Positions 30,906 to 38,723 of a stretch of 64,000 nt of DNA are shown here, piece by piece. Within the stretch, counting starts at the first letter, position 1, and each line of letters starts with the position of its first letter. The position numbers and the translations under genes were made by a program. Location: contig CAVVIH010000001.1 in NCBI GenBank assembly GCA_963748295.1, positions 248,001-312,000 on the forward strand. The letters run 5' to 3'. This DNA comes from CAVVIH01 sp963748295. GTDB taxonomy: Bacteria; Acidobacteriota; Vicinamibacteria; Vicinamibacterales; 2-12-FULL-66-21. The notes beneath the pieces are model-generated. The model searched no databases. It saw only the letters and a program-made list of their open reading frames with translations, and had not been told where the DNA came from.

Positions 30906-30940
30906 GGGGCCGAAGCAGTGAAAGCTGCTTCGGCCCTTTT
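30906..30940 (+). terminator. intrinsic terminator after GNAT copy 2
   Basis: A perfect 12-bp stem (gggccgaagcag / ctgcttcggccc) with a 6-base loop is followed directly by TTTTT. It sits 27 bases past the GNAT stop and ends the GNAT-protease-GNAT unit. The next gene begins only 25 bases later, so it probably has its own promoter inside or just after this element. Confidence 0.93.
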
Positions 30941-30964
30941 TGCGTTCGTGTTAGTCTGCCTCCG

Positions 30965-31863
30965 ATGAACCTCGAGGCCGTTTTCCCGCCGATTCCCACT
31001 CCGTTCGCGGGCGACGACATCGACGCGGCGGCGATCAGAGCCAACGTCGGCAGGCTGATGGAAACAGGCTCTCGGTGGAATCGTGGCGCTCGGCTCGAAC
31101 GGCGAAGCGCCGTTGCTGGACGAAACCGAATCGGATCGCGTGATTGCCGCGGCGCGCGAGGCGACGCCTTCGGAGCGCACGCTGATTGCCGGCACGGGAC
31201 GCGAGTCCACGCAAGCCACCATCGCCGCTTCGAAGCGGGCGGCGGCGCTCGGCGCTGACGCGGTGCTGGTTCGGACGCCGTCGTACTACAAGGGCGCGCA
31301 TGACGTCCGATGCGTTCGTCGCCCATTACACGGCGGTGGCGGATCACTCGCCGGTGCCCGTGTTGATCTACAACTATCCCGCCGTGACCGGCGTCAACAT
31401 CGCCGCGGCCGCGGTCGGCCGGCTGTCGCGGCATGCGAACATCGTCGGCATCAAGGAGACCGGCAGCGACACCGCCCAGGTTGCCGATTTCGTGGCGGCG
31501 TCGGCCGGGAGCTTCACGGTGATCGCCGGGTCCGCGCCGACGTTCTACTCGTCGCTGTGCGTCGGGGCGCGCGGCGCCATTCTGGCGGTCGCGTGCGTGC
31601 TGCCGGATATCTGTGTCGCGCTGCTGGAGCATTACCGCGCCGGCCGTCACGGCGAGGCACGCGAGCTGCAGCGGCGGCTGACGCCTCTCGCGAAGCTCGT
31701 GACGACTGTCCACGGCGTTCCCGGGCTCAAGGCTGCGCTCGATCTGGCTGGATACACTGGCGGGCTGCCGAGACCCCCGCTCGCGCCGTGTTCGCGGGAA
31801 GGCGTCGAGGAAATCCGCCGCGAGCTCGCAGCGGTGCAGTCCTTCGCGGCAGCTGGGCGATGA
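30965..31863 (+). CDS. DapA-superfamily aldolase, HOGA1-like, two apparent frameshifts
   Basis: The ATG at 30965 starts NLEAVFPPIPTPF, a normal DHDPS-family start. Breaks near 31078 and at 31298-31302 (extra base in CATG) are each fixed by removing one base, giving METG-GGIVALGSNGEAP and SYYKGAMTSDAFVAHYTAVAD. The intended protein is about 298 residues. It keeps the Schiff-base lysine region IVGIKETGSD. GSNGE, RESTQATI, VADHSPVPVLIYN and VTTVHGVPGLKAALD closely match remembered human 4-hydroxy-2-oxoglutarate aldolase (HOGA1), which splits hydroxyoxoglutarate to pyruvate and glyoxylate. It overlaps the next aminotransferase gene by 4 bases, which fits removal of the glyoxylate. Confidence 0.8.
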
Positions 31864-33005
31864 CGATTCCCGAACGGCTCCTGCTCGGCCCCGGCCCAAG
31901 CCCCGTTTCCGCGCGCGTGTCGAACGCGCTGACGCAGCCGGTGCTCAGCCATCTCGATCCCGCGATGATGGCAATCCTGGACGACGTCCGTGCGCGTCTC
32001 GGGCGCGTGTTCGGCGCGTCGGACAAGGCGTTCAGCCTGGCCGTCTCGGGCACCGGCACCGCGGGCATGGAAGCGGCGGTCGCCAATCTCGTGTCGCCGG
32101 GAACGCACGCGGCGGTAATCGTCAACGGCTACTTCGGCGATCGGCTCGCACGCATGATCGGGTCGTACGGCGCCGACGTCATGCGCGTCGAGGGCGAGTG
32201 GGGCCGCGCCTGCGATCCGGCGGCGCTCGAGCGGACGCTGCGCGCGGCCGCGATCGATCTGGTGGGCGTCGTCCACGCGGAAACGTCGACCGGCGTGCTG
32301 AATCCGCTGCAGGATGTGTTGACGGTTGCTGGAAAGGTTGGCGCGCTGACCATCGTCGACGCGGTCACCTCGCTGGGCGCCATCCCGCTCCGCGCGCAGG
32401 AGTGGGGGGTGGATGCGTGCTATAGCTGCACACAAAAAGGACTCGGCGCGCCTTCCGGTCTCGCGCCTCTGACTTTCTCTCCACGCGCGAACGAGCGCCG
32501 CGTGGCATCGCGGAGCTTCTATTTCGATCTGGCGCTGCTCGAAGACTATTGGCTGCGGCGCAAGTACCACCACACGATCTCGGCGCCGTTGATTTATGCG
32601 CTTCGCGAGGCGCTCGCCGTGGTCGAAGAGGAAGGTCTCGACGCGCGCTGGGATCGGCACCGCCGAAACCATCTGGCGCTGGTCGCGGGTCTCGAGGCGC
32701 TCGGTCTCGATCTCTTGCCGGCGCCGGGCGAACGGCTCTGGACGCTCAACGCGATCCGGGTGCCCGACGGCGTCGACGAAGCGGACGTTCGCCGGCGTCT
32801 GCTCGACAGCCACGGCATTGAAATAGGCGCGGGACTCGGGCCGCTGGCCGGACGCATCTGGCGCGTCGGCCTGATGGGCGCGGGATCCACCATCGAGAAC
32901 GTCGAGCGATTTCTAACCGCGCTCGAAGCTGTGCTTACCGAAGCCGGGCTTCGACTCCCGCAACGCGGTGCCGCAAGCTCTGCGGCCCGGCACGCTATCA
33001 GTTGA
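31860..33005 (+). CDS. class V aminotransferase, alanine-glyoxylate (AGXT) type
   Basis: The ATGA overlap with the aldolase stop fixes the start. The 381-residue protein begins LLLGPGPSPVSARVSNAL, has VSGTGTAGMEAAVANL near the cofactor phosphate, VHAETSTGVLNPL, and the PLP-binding lysine in SCTQKGLGAPSGLAP near residue 194. These fit alanine-glyoxylate and serine-glyoxylate aminotransferases, which convert glyoxylate to glycine with alanine or serine as donor. Next to a HOGA1-like aldolase, the pair would turn hydroxyoxoglutarate (from hydroxyproline breakdown) into pyruvate and glycine. The amino donor cannot be told from sequence here. Confidence 0.88.
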   Translation: MTIPERLLLGPGPSPVSARVSNALTQPVLSHLDPAMMAILDDVRARLGRVFGASDKAFSLAVSGTGTAGMEAAVANLVSPGTHAAVIVNGYFGDRLARMIGSYGADVMRVEGEWGRACDPAALERTLRAAAIDLVGVVHAETSTGVLNPLQDVLTVAGKVGALTIVDAVTSLGAIPLRAQEWGVDACYSCTQKGLGAPSGLAPLTFSPRANERRVASRSFYFDLALLEDYWLRRKYHHTISAPLIYALREALAVVEEEGLDARWDRHRRNHLALVAGLEALGLDLLPAPGERLWTLNAIRVPDGVDEADVRRRLLDSHGIEIGAGLGPLAGRIWRVGLMGAGSTIENVERFLTALEAVLTEAGLRLPQRGAASSAARHAIS

Positions 33006-33077
33006 ACTCCGCGGTACGCCGGTTGCACTGACCGTCATCTGAGCCGCGCCGCGCCACATGCGGACGGCGGAGGTGGA

Positions 33078-34547
33078 ATGATGACGCGTCAACCGCAGAA
33101 CCGGCGGCTCTCACGGCGCGCGCTGCCACTGGTAATCCTTGCGACGGCCGCGGCGTGCGCCACGAACCCCGCCACCGGCAAGCGGGAGTTCTCGCTGATG
33201 AGCGAGGCGCAGGAAATCCAGATCGGCAAGGAGATGGACGTCGAGGTCCGGCGGCAGATGGGCCTTTACGAGGACGCCGCGCTGCAGCGGTATGTCGAGG
33301 AGGTCGGCATGCGGCTCGCCCGCGCGTCCGAGCGGCCGAACCTTCCCTGGCACTTTGCGGTGGTCGATGCGCCGGCGGTGAACGCGTTCGCGCTCCCGGG
33401 CGGCTACATCTATCTGACCCGCGGCATTCTTCCGTTCCTCGACAACGAGGCGGAGCTGGCCGGCGTGCTCGGCCACGAGGTCGGCCACGTCACCGCGCGT
33501 CACGCCGCGCAGCAATACACGCAGGCCACCAGCGCAGGCGTGGGCCTGACCATCCTCAGTATCTTCGTGCCGGAAGCGAGACCGTTTCAGGGCCTTGCCG
33601 AGACTGCCTTCGGTGTTCTCTTTCTCAAGCACGGACGAGACGACGAGTTACAGGCGGACAAGCTGGGCGTCGGGTACACAGCACGCTCGGGCTGGGATCC
33701 CGGCGGCGTGGCGGGCATGCTCAACACGCTGTCGCGGCTCGACGAGGCGAGCGGAACCCGCAAGGGCGTGCCCAACTGGCTCTCGACGCATCCCGCACCA
33801 GCCGACCGCGTGCAGGAGATCGAGCCGATCGTTCAGCAGGCGAAGGCGACTGTCGCGGGGACGCCGATCGTCGACGAACAGGAGTTCCTGCAGAGGATCG
33901 ACGGGATCATCTACGGCGACAGTCCGAAAGAAGGCTTCGTCAGGGGCAACCAGTTCCTGCATCCCGAGTTGCGGCTTGGCGTGACGTTTCCGCAAGGGTG
34001 GGAGATCGTCAACACGCAGGCGCAGGTGGGAGCAAGGAAGCCGGACGAGGACGTGTTCCTGATTCTTCAACTCGTTCCGAACGCGCAGGGCTCGTTGGAA
34101 CAGGTGGCGCGCACGTCGATGGCCAACGCAGGCTTCCGGCAGGTGAACGGCGAGCGCGGCGAGATCAACGGCCTCGAGGCATACATCGGCACGTACCAGG
34201 GCGCGGTGCAAGGGCTTGGCAACGTCGGCACCGTGGCTGCCCACATTCTTCACGATCGCCGCGTGTACCTCCTCGCCGGGCTCGCGCCGGTCAACGCGTT
34301 CCAGCGCACGCAGCAGGATTTCTCGCGCACGATGCGATCGTTTCGGCGCCTGAGCGCGAGCGAAGCCGCCGAGATCCGGCCGAACCGCGTCGATCTCATC
34401 ACGGTTCGCGGCGGAGAAACCTGGCAGGGCATTGCCGAGCGGACCGGCAACGTGGTCAAGCCGGCGACGCTGGCGATCATGAACAACTACGATCCGAGCC
34501 AGCCTCCACGGCCTGGCGATCGGATCAAGGTGGTAGTGGAGGGATAG
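33078..34547 (+). CDS. M48 metalloprotease lipoprotein with LysM-like C-terminus
   Basis: A GGAGG site precedes two adjacent ATGs (33078, 33081). The N-terminus is a lipoprotein signal (LVILATAAACAT). NPATGKREFSLMSEAQEIQ is typical of BepA/LoiP-like M48 proteases. The zinc site is LGHEVGHVTARHAA with the third ligand in DELQADKLGV. A central domain (residues 290-430) resembles the C-terminal region of these proteins. The last 50 residues (VDLITVRGGETWQGIAERTG) look LysM-like and may bind peptidoglycan. It should degrade misfolded envelope proteins at the outer membrane. It is 489 residues and intact. Confidence 0.9.
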   Translation: MMTRQPQNRRLSRRALPLVILATAAACATNPATGKREFSLMSEAQEIQIGKEMDVEVRRQMGLYEDAALQRYVEEVGMRLARASERPNLPWHFAVVDAPAVNAFALPGGYIYLTRGILPFLDNEAELAGVLGHEVGHVTARHAAQQYTQATSAGVGLTILSIFVPEARPFQGLAETAFGVLFLKHGRDDELQADKLGVGYTARSGWDPGGVAGMLNTLSRLDEASGTRKGVPNWLSTHPAPADRVQEIEPIVQQAKATVAGTPIVDEQEFLQRIDGIIYGDSPKEGFVRGNQFLHPELRLGVTFPQGWEIVNTQAQVGARKPDEDVFLILQLVPNAQGSLEQVARTSMANAGFRQVNGERGEINGLEAYIGTYQGAVQGLGNVGTVAAHILHDRRVYLLAGLAPVNAFQRTQQDFSRTMRSFRRLSASEAAEIRPNRVDLITVRGGETWQGIAERTGNVVKPATLAIMNNYDPSQPPRPGDRIKVVVEG

Positions 34548-34568
34548 GGCGCCCTTTATAATTGAGGC

Positions 34569-35426
34569 ATGAGCCGTGGGCGGGGACTCTGGCGCCACAT
34601 CGGTCAGGGCGTGCTTGCGGTCCTCGCCGTCGCGTTCGGCTGCGCGGCGTACTTGTATCTGACCCTTCCCGACGTGCGTGTTCTGCGCACCGAGAATCCA
34701 GAGGAAACAGCATTCATGCGCTTGCGCGCCGAAGAGGCGCGGCAGGAAGGGCACCAGCCGAAGCGCATGTTCAAGTGGGCGCCATACAGCCGCATCTCCA
34801 CGCACTTGAAGCGTGCGGTGCTGGTGGCCGAAGACAGCGCGTTCTGGGTGCACGACGGCGTCGACTACCAGCAGATCAAGGAGTCGATGGAAGTGAACCT
34901 GGAGCGGATGGAGTTCGCGCGCGGCGCGAGCACCATCACGCAGCAGCTGGCGAAGAACCTGTATTTGACGCCGTCGAAGAACCCGGTGCGCAAGGCGCGC
35001 GAGCTGGTGATCGCGCGGCGGCTGGAGGCGGAGCTGACCAAGCAGCGCATCCTCGAGCTGTACCTGAACGTGATCGAGTGGGGCGATGGCATCTTCGGCG
35101 CGGAAGCGGCGGCGCGCGCGCACTTCAAAAAATCCGCCGCGTCGCTCAGCGCCGACGAAGCCGCCATGCTGGCCGCCGCGATCATCAACCCGCGCGTGCT
35201 CGATCCGAGTCATCCGAGCGCGCGGCTGCGCAGGCGGCAGCAGATGATCCTGAGGCGGATGGGCGCCGTCACGCCGCCGCCCGTGGTGGTCGATGTGGGT
35301 TTACCCCTCTCCGACGAGCCTCCAGCGCTGCCGCCGCCGGAAGGCGCGCCGCTGGTCCTTCCCGGTCAGGTCGTTCCAGTCGACAAGCCTCCGATCCCGC
35401 CTGTCAAGCCCCCCGGCGGCCGATAA
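34569..35426 (+). CDS. mtgA: monofunctional peptidoglycan glycosyltransferase (GT51)
   Basis: One membrane segment (residues 10-32) anchors a periplasmic GT51 domain. It has AEDSAFWVHDGVD with the catalytic Glu, RGASTITQQLAKNLYL, and RKARELVIARRLEAELTKQRILELYLN split across two standard motifs. The enzyme polymerises lipid II glycan strands. There is no transpeptidase domain. The C-terminal 50 residues are a Pro-rich tail (VTPPPVVVDVG onward), unusual for MtgA and possibly a wall-spanning linker. It begins 21 bases after the M48 gene and may share its message. Confidence 0.9.
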   Translation: MSRGRGLWRHIGQGVLAVLAVAFGCAAYLYLTLPDVRVLRTENPEETAFMRLRAEEARQEGHQPKRMFKWAPYSRISTHLKRAVLVAEDSAFWVHDGVDYQQIKESMEVNLERMEFARGASTITQQLAKNLYLTPSKNPVRKARELVIARRLEAELTKQRILELYLNVIEWGDGIFGAEAAARAHFKKSAASLSADEAAMLAAAIINPRVLDPSHPSARLRRRQQMILRRMGAVTPPPVVVDVGLPLSDEPPALPPPEGAPLVLPGQVVPVDKPPIPPVKPPGGR

Positions 35427-35495
35427 CGGTTTTTGTCCGATCCTGACAATCCTGTAAACCGCTGTATCTCGACTATTAAGCGCCATTTGTTCACC

Positions 35496-35524
35496 TTGAC
35501 ACCGGTCTCGAGAGCCTCTATAGT
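35496..35524 (+). promoter_or_regulatory. sigma-70 promoter for the HELYH protein gene
   Basis: TTGACA (35496-35501) and TATAGT (35519-35524) are separated by 17 bases, a near-consensus pair in otherwise GC-rich DNA. It lies about 83 bases before the ATG at 35607 and supports that start over upstream in-frame codons, which would lie inside the promoter. Confidence 0.85.
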
Positions 35525-35606
35525 CGCCAGACACAGCATCACAAAGCTCCCTGATGCGACAAGGACGCGGCCGCCAGCCGTCTGTGCTGCGGTCGCGTGT
35601 GTCGGC

Positions 35607-36416
35607 ATGATCAACTACACAGAGCGGATCTCGCTCCTGATGCAGGACATTGTCCGCAGGACACCCCTGCTGTCGTTCATTGATCTGTCCGAAGTTCTCG
35701 TCTTCGCGAGATTCGGCCGCTCAGATGCCGAGGGACCGTTCGCCACGTGCCATTGCCTGACGCTGCCGGAGAGCGAGCCCGGGTATTTCTTCTGGCGCGA
35801 CCGCAACACCGGTGAGCTGACACGCCGTTCCGAATGGTTCGTCACCAAGTCGCCGATCGTCCGAATCGGTCCGACCACGATCAAATACCTCATCTCGTTC
35901 GTGCTGCCGCGCTACACCGATCAGAGTCTCGAGCGATCGCGAAAGGCGGAGTTCTATCCGGACGCGCCCGGCTGGATCGCGAAGCTCGACACGATCTTTC
36001 ACGAGCTGTATCACATCGATCCGGACGAGACAGGGATCCGCCGCTTCGTGCGCGCGGACGGCAGCGACTCGCTGCGCTCGCACGGCCCGCGCTTCTATGA
36101 AGAAGTGGCGCAGATGGTGAGCGACTACCTGGGGTCGAATCCGGATCCCGAACTGTTCGAGTTCCTCAAGGGCGATTTCTCGGAGCTCGACCGCCGATTC
36201 GGCGGCGTCTCTGCGACCACGTTCCGCAACTTCCCGTCGTTCCCGCAGCGGTACATGGAACCGCTGGAAATGCCCACGCAGGATCTCACGGTCAGAGTGG
36301 AGCGCATCAAGCGGCTGTCGCAGCCGGCGATCTACACGGAGAAGGATCTGCACGTGCGGCAGTTCACCGACGCGAAGGCGCGGCGCCTCCCGCGCCGGCC
36401 TCACGTGGCCGCCTAG
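35607..36416 (+). CDS. putative zinc metallopeptidase with HELYH motif
   Basis: The ATG at 35607 fits the promoter placed upstream; reading the same frame back to 35433 would run through that promoter. The 269-residue protein has the HExxH-type motif IFHELYHIDPDE near residue 133 and a nearby His in LRSHGPRFYEEVAQM that could be the third ligand. No signal peptide is visible, so it is likely cytoplasmic. It resembles putative metallopeptidase domains without known substrate, sometimes phage-associated. The Lys/Arg-rich C-terminus (DAKARRLPRRPHVAA) could bind nucleic acid. Function is unassigned; the last 4 bases overlap the end of the convergent NlpC/P60 gene. Confidence 0.7.
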   Translation: MINYTERISLLMQDIVRRTPLLSFIDLSEVLVFARFGRSDAEGPFATCHCLTLPESEPGYFFWRDRNTGELTRRSEWFVTKSPIVRIGPTTIKYLISFVLPRYTDQSLERSRKAEFYPDAPGWIAKLDTIFHELYHIDPDETGIRRFVRADGSDSLRSHGPRFYEEVAQMVSDYLGSNPDPELFEFLKGDFSELDRRFGGVSATTFRNFPSFPQRYMEPLEMPTQDLTVRVERIKRLSQPAIYTEKDLHVRQFTDAKARRLPRRPHVAA

Positions 36417-36946
36417 TATCGTTTCGCGCCCGCGAATCTCGGCGCCCAGTAACTCGATCCCAGACGCTCGACCCGTACTTCGCCCCGCGCGCTCGGCGCG
36501 TGCACGAATTCATCCCCGCCGATCGACATTCCGACGTGCGAGACGAACTCGCCTGCCGTCCGGAAGAACACCAGATCGCCCGGCGCCAGCTGTCCGGGAT
36601 CCACGTTCACACCCTGCTCGAACTGCTGCGTAACGGTGCGCGGGACGTCGACACCATGCTGCGCGAACACGTACCAGACGAACCCGCTGCAGTCGAACCC
36701 TGAGGGGTCGGCGCCGCCGTTCCGGTAGGGCACGCCTCGAAGGCCGAGCGCGGTTCCCGCGATGGCGTAGCCGAGGCCTCCGCTGGTTCCCACGGGGTTG
36801 GGCGCCCGGGGCGGCGCGGGGGAGGCGGTCACCGGCGGATCGGGTGAGCCGCCCGGCCGCGGGAACGGTCGCGGGACCGCCCCCGTCGCGGCGCAGCCTG
36901 CCAGGAGGGCACAAGAGACGACTGTTCCGAACCTGAACATTGCCAT
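36413..36946 (-). CDS. NlpC/P60 peptidoglycan endopeptidase lipoprotein
   Basis: I choose the ATG at 36946 because it starts a lipoprotein signal (MAMFRFGTVVSCALLAGCAA). A Pro-rich linker leads to an NlpC/P60 domain with catalytic Cys in DPSGFDCSGFVWY and His in FVSHVGMSIGG. It should cleave peptide cross-links in peptidoglycan from the outer-membrane side. It is 177 residues, intact, and divergent from the HNH gene across about 120 bases. Confidence 0.9.
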   Translation of the reverse strand: MAMFRFGTVVSCALLAGCAATGAVPRPFPRPGGSPDPPVTASPAPPRAPNPVGTSGGLGYAIAGTALGLRGVPYRNGGADPSGFDCSGFVWYVFAQHGVDVPRTVTQQFEQGVNVDPGQLAPGDLVFFRTAGEFVSHVGMSIGGDEFVHAPSARGEVRVERLGSSYWAPRFAGAKRY

Positions 36947-37023
36947 GCTTATCGGTGCTGCGCCGGCGCCCCGCCACGCTTCCGCTAAGATACTGTAAAC
37001 AATCCTGTTAGGGTGCCTTGACC

Positions 37024-37052
37024 TTGACACCTCGTGCGGTATCGGGCAGAAT
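37024..37052 (+). promoter_or_regulatory. sigma-70 promoter for HNH gene
   Basis: TTGACA (37024-37029), 17 bases, then CAGAAT (37047-37052), a 4/6 match to the -10. Transcription would start only a few bases before the ATG at 37066, leaving almost no leader. This supports the ATG start over an in-frame start at 37018 that lies within the promoter. Confidence 0.65.
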
Positions 37053-37065
37053 AACTCAGGCTTTT

Positions 37066-37599
37066 ATGGAGCAGACGCTCCTTCTGAACGCGACGTACGA
37101 GCCCCTCAAAGTCGTCCACTGGCAGAAAGCCATCACCCTTTGGTGCCAGGGGAAGGTTGAGGTTATCTCTACGTACGAGCGGGAGGTGCGCTCCCCGTCG
37201 TTCCGGTTCAAGCTCCCGTCCGTCATCCGGCTGCTGCGGTTCATCCGGATCAAGCGGAACATCGACTACGTGCCGTTCTCCCGCGCGAACATCTACGCGC
37301 GCGACGACCACTCCTGCCAGTATTGCGGGGAGGTGTTCCCCACCTCGGAGCTTACCTTCGATCATGTCGTGCCGGTCGCCCAGGGCGGCCGAAAAGATTG
37401 GGAGAACATCGTAACCTGCTGCATTGCCTGCAATCGCAGGAAGGGCGGCCGCACGCCGCACGAGGCCGGGATGCACCTGATCCGGGTGCCGAAACGTCCC
37501 GAGCGGGCGCCCGCGATCCGAATCACGGTCGGGTTGAAGAACGCTCCGGACAGCTGGCGCGACTACTTCTACTGGAACATGCCGCTGGACGAGACCTGA
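37066..37599 (+). CDS. HNH endonuclease-domain protein
   Basis: The 177-residue protein has a conserved N-domain (LLNATYEPLKVVHWQKAITL) and an HNH zinc-binding nuclease core: CQYCGEVF, then FDHVVPVAQGG and CCIACNRRKGG. Such stand-alone HNH proteins are widespread in bacteria and their role, perhaps DNA repair or defence, is not settled. The promoter immediately upstream suggests constitutive expression with a very short leader. No methyltransferase or toxin partner is adjacent, so I do not call it restriction. Confidence 0.85.
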   Translation: MEQTLLLNATYEPLKVVHWQKAITLWCQGKVEVISTYEREVRSPSFRFKLPSVIRLLRFIRIKRNIDYVPFSRANIYARDDHSCQYCGEVFPTSELTFDHVVPVAQGGRKDWENIVTCCIACNRRKGGRTPHEAGMHLIRVPKRPERAPAIRITVGLKNAPDSWRDYFYWNMPLDET

Positions 37600-37693
37600 C
37601 GTCTCGCGCCCGCGGCCGCCGGTAGCCGGGCGCCATCTGCCCTCGGAACTCATCCCGCCATACCATCTCAATCACCGAACTGCCGGCGTCCAC

Positions 37694-38710
37694 ATGAACA
37701 CCACGGCGCGTGCTCGAATCAGCGCTGTCCAGCCACTCTGGGCAATCGAAGGGGGGCGCGTCACCATTGCGGGCGACGGCCTGTTCGCGGGTCACGACCT
37801 TCCCGAGGTCCGCTTCGAAAGCTCTCTCGCCCGCATTGCTCGCGCCGCGCCGCAATCGCTGACCGCCATCGTTCCCTCCGGACTCGACGGCGGGCGTACC
37901 GCGGTCCGAATCGATAGCGCGCCCGGTGAAACGATCTACGTCGACGTCGGCGCGCCGCTCGCGACCGGCCTGCACCAGGTGGACAGCCCGGCGTTCGACC
38001 GCGACGGAAACCTGTATGTCACTTACAGCGGGTCGCGGGGCCAGCAGGCGCCGGTCTCCATTTACGTCGTTCGCCGGGACGGCACCCGGCAGCCGTTCGT
38101 CACCGATCTTCCGAACCCGACGTCGATGACGGTGGGCCCCGACGGCCATTTGTACGTGTCGAGCCGGTTCGACGGCAGCGTGTACCGCGTCGATCGCAAC
38201 GGCACGGTGTCTACCTACGCCACGCACCTGGGGGTCGCCTGCGGGATCGCCTTCGGGCCTGACGGCAAGCTCTACGTCGGGGATCGCTCCGGATCGGTGC
38301 TCGCCGTGAGCGAGGGGCGGGCGGCGCAGTTCGCCGCGCTCCCGCCGAGCGTCGCCGCATTCCACCTCGCCTTCGGACCCGACGGATCGCTCTACGTCTG
38401 CGCGCCGACGCTGGCGCCCTGCGACGTGGTGTATCGCATCACGCCCGACGCCGGGGTCGACGTCCTCGCCGAAGGCTTCGGCCGGCCGCAGGGCCTCGCC
38501 TTCGACTCGAACGGCGCGCTCTACGTCGTGGACGCCATCGCCGGCGACAGCGCACTCTACCGATTGAACATCAAGACCGGCGCAAGGGAACGGCTGCTCG
38601 AAGGCGGCTCGCTGATCGGCCTCGCGTTCGATCCGGTCGGCGGCGTCGTGCTGGCGTCGATCGACTCGGTGTACCGCTTCGAAAACGGGCTGCAGCCGCT
38701 TTTCGGATAG
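37694..38710 (+). CDS. IPT/TIG plus NHL-type beta-propeller protein
   Basis: The 338-residue protein begins with an IPT/TIG-like sandwich (ISAVQPLWAIEGGRVTIAG), followed by a six-bladed propeller built from repeats such as FDRDGNLYVTYSG, VGPDGHLYVSSRFDGSVYRV, FGPDGKLYVGDRSGSV and FDSNGALYVVDAIAGD. These match NHL/SMP-30 type folds. There is no signal peptide, so it is probably cytoplasmic. A lactonase-like activity or a pure binding role are both possible; I see no decisive catalytic residues. It ends 13 bases before the permease gene, so the two may be co-transcribed. Confidence 0.78.
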   Translation: MNTTARARISAVQPLWAIEGGRVTIAGDGLFAGHDLPEVRFESSLARIARAAPQSLTAIVPSGLDGGRTAVRIDSAPGETIYVDVGAPLATGLHQVDSPAFDRDGNLYVTYSGSRGQQAPVSIYVVRRDGTRQPFVTDLPNPTSMTVGPDGHLYVSSRFDGSVYRVDRNGTVSTYATHLGVACGIAFGPDGKLYVGDRSGSVLAVSEGRAAQFAALPPSVAAFHLAFGPDGSLYVCAPTLAPCDVVYRITPDAGVDVLAEGFGRPQGLAFDSNGALYVVDAIAGDSALYRLNIKTGARERLLEGGSLIGLAFDPVGGVVLASIDSVYRFENGLQPLFG

Positions 38711-38723
38711 ACTCTCCGGTCGC

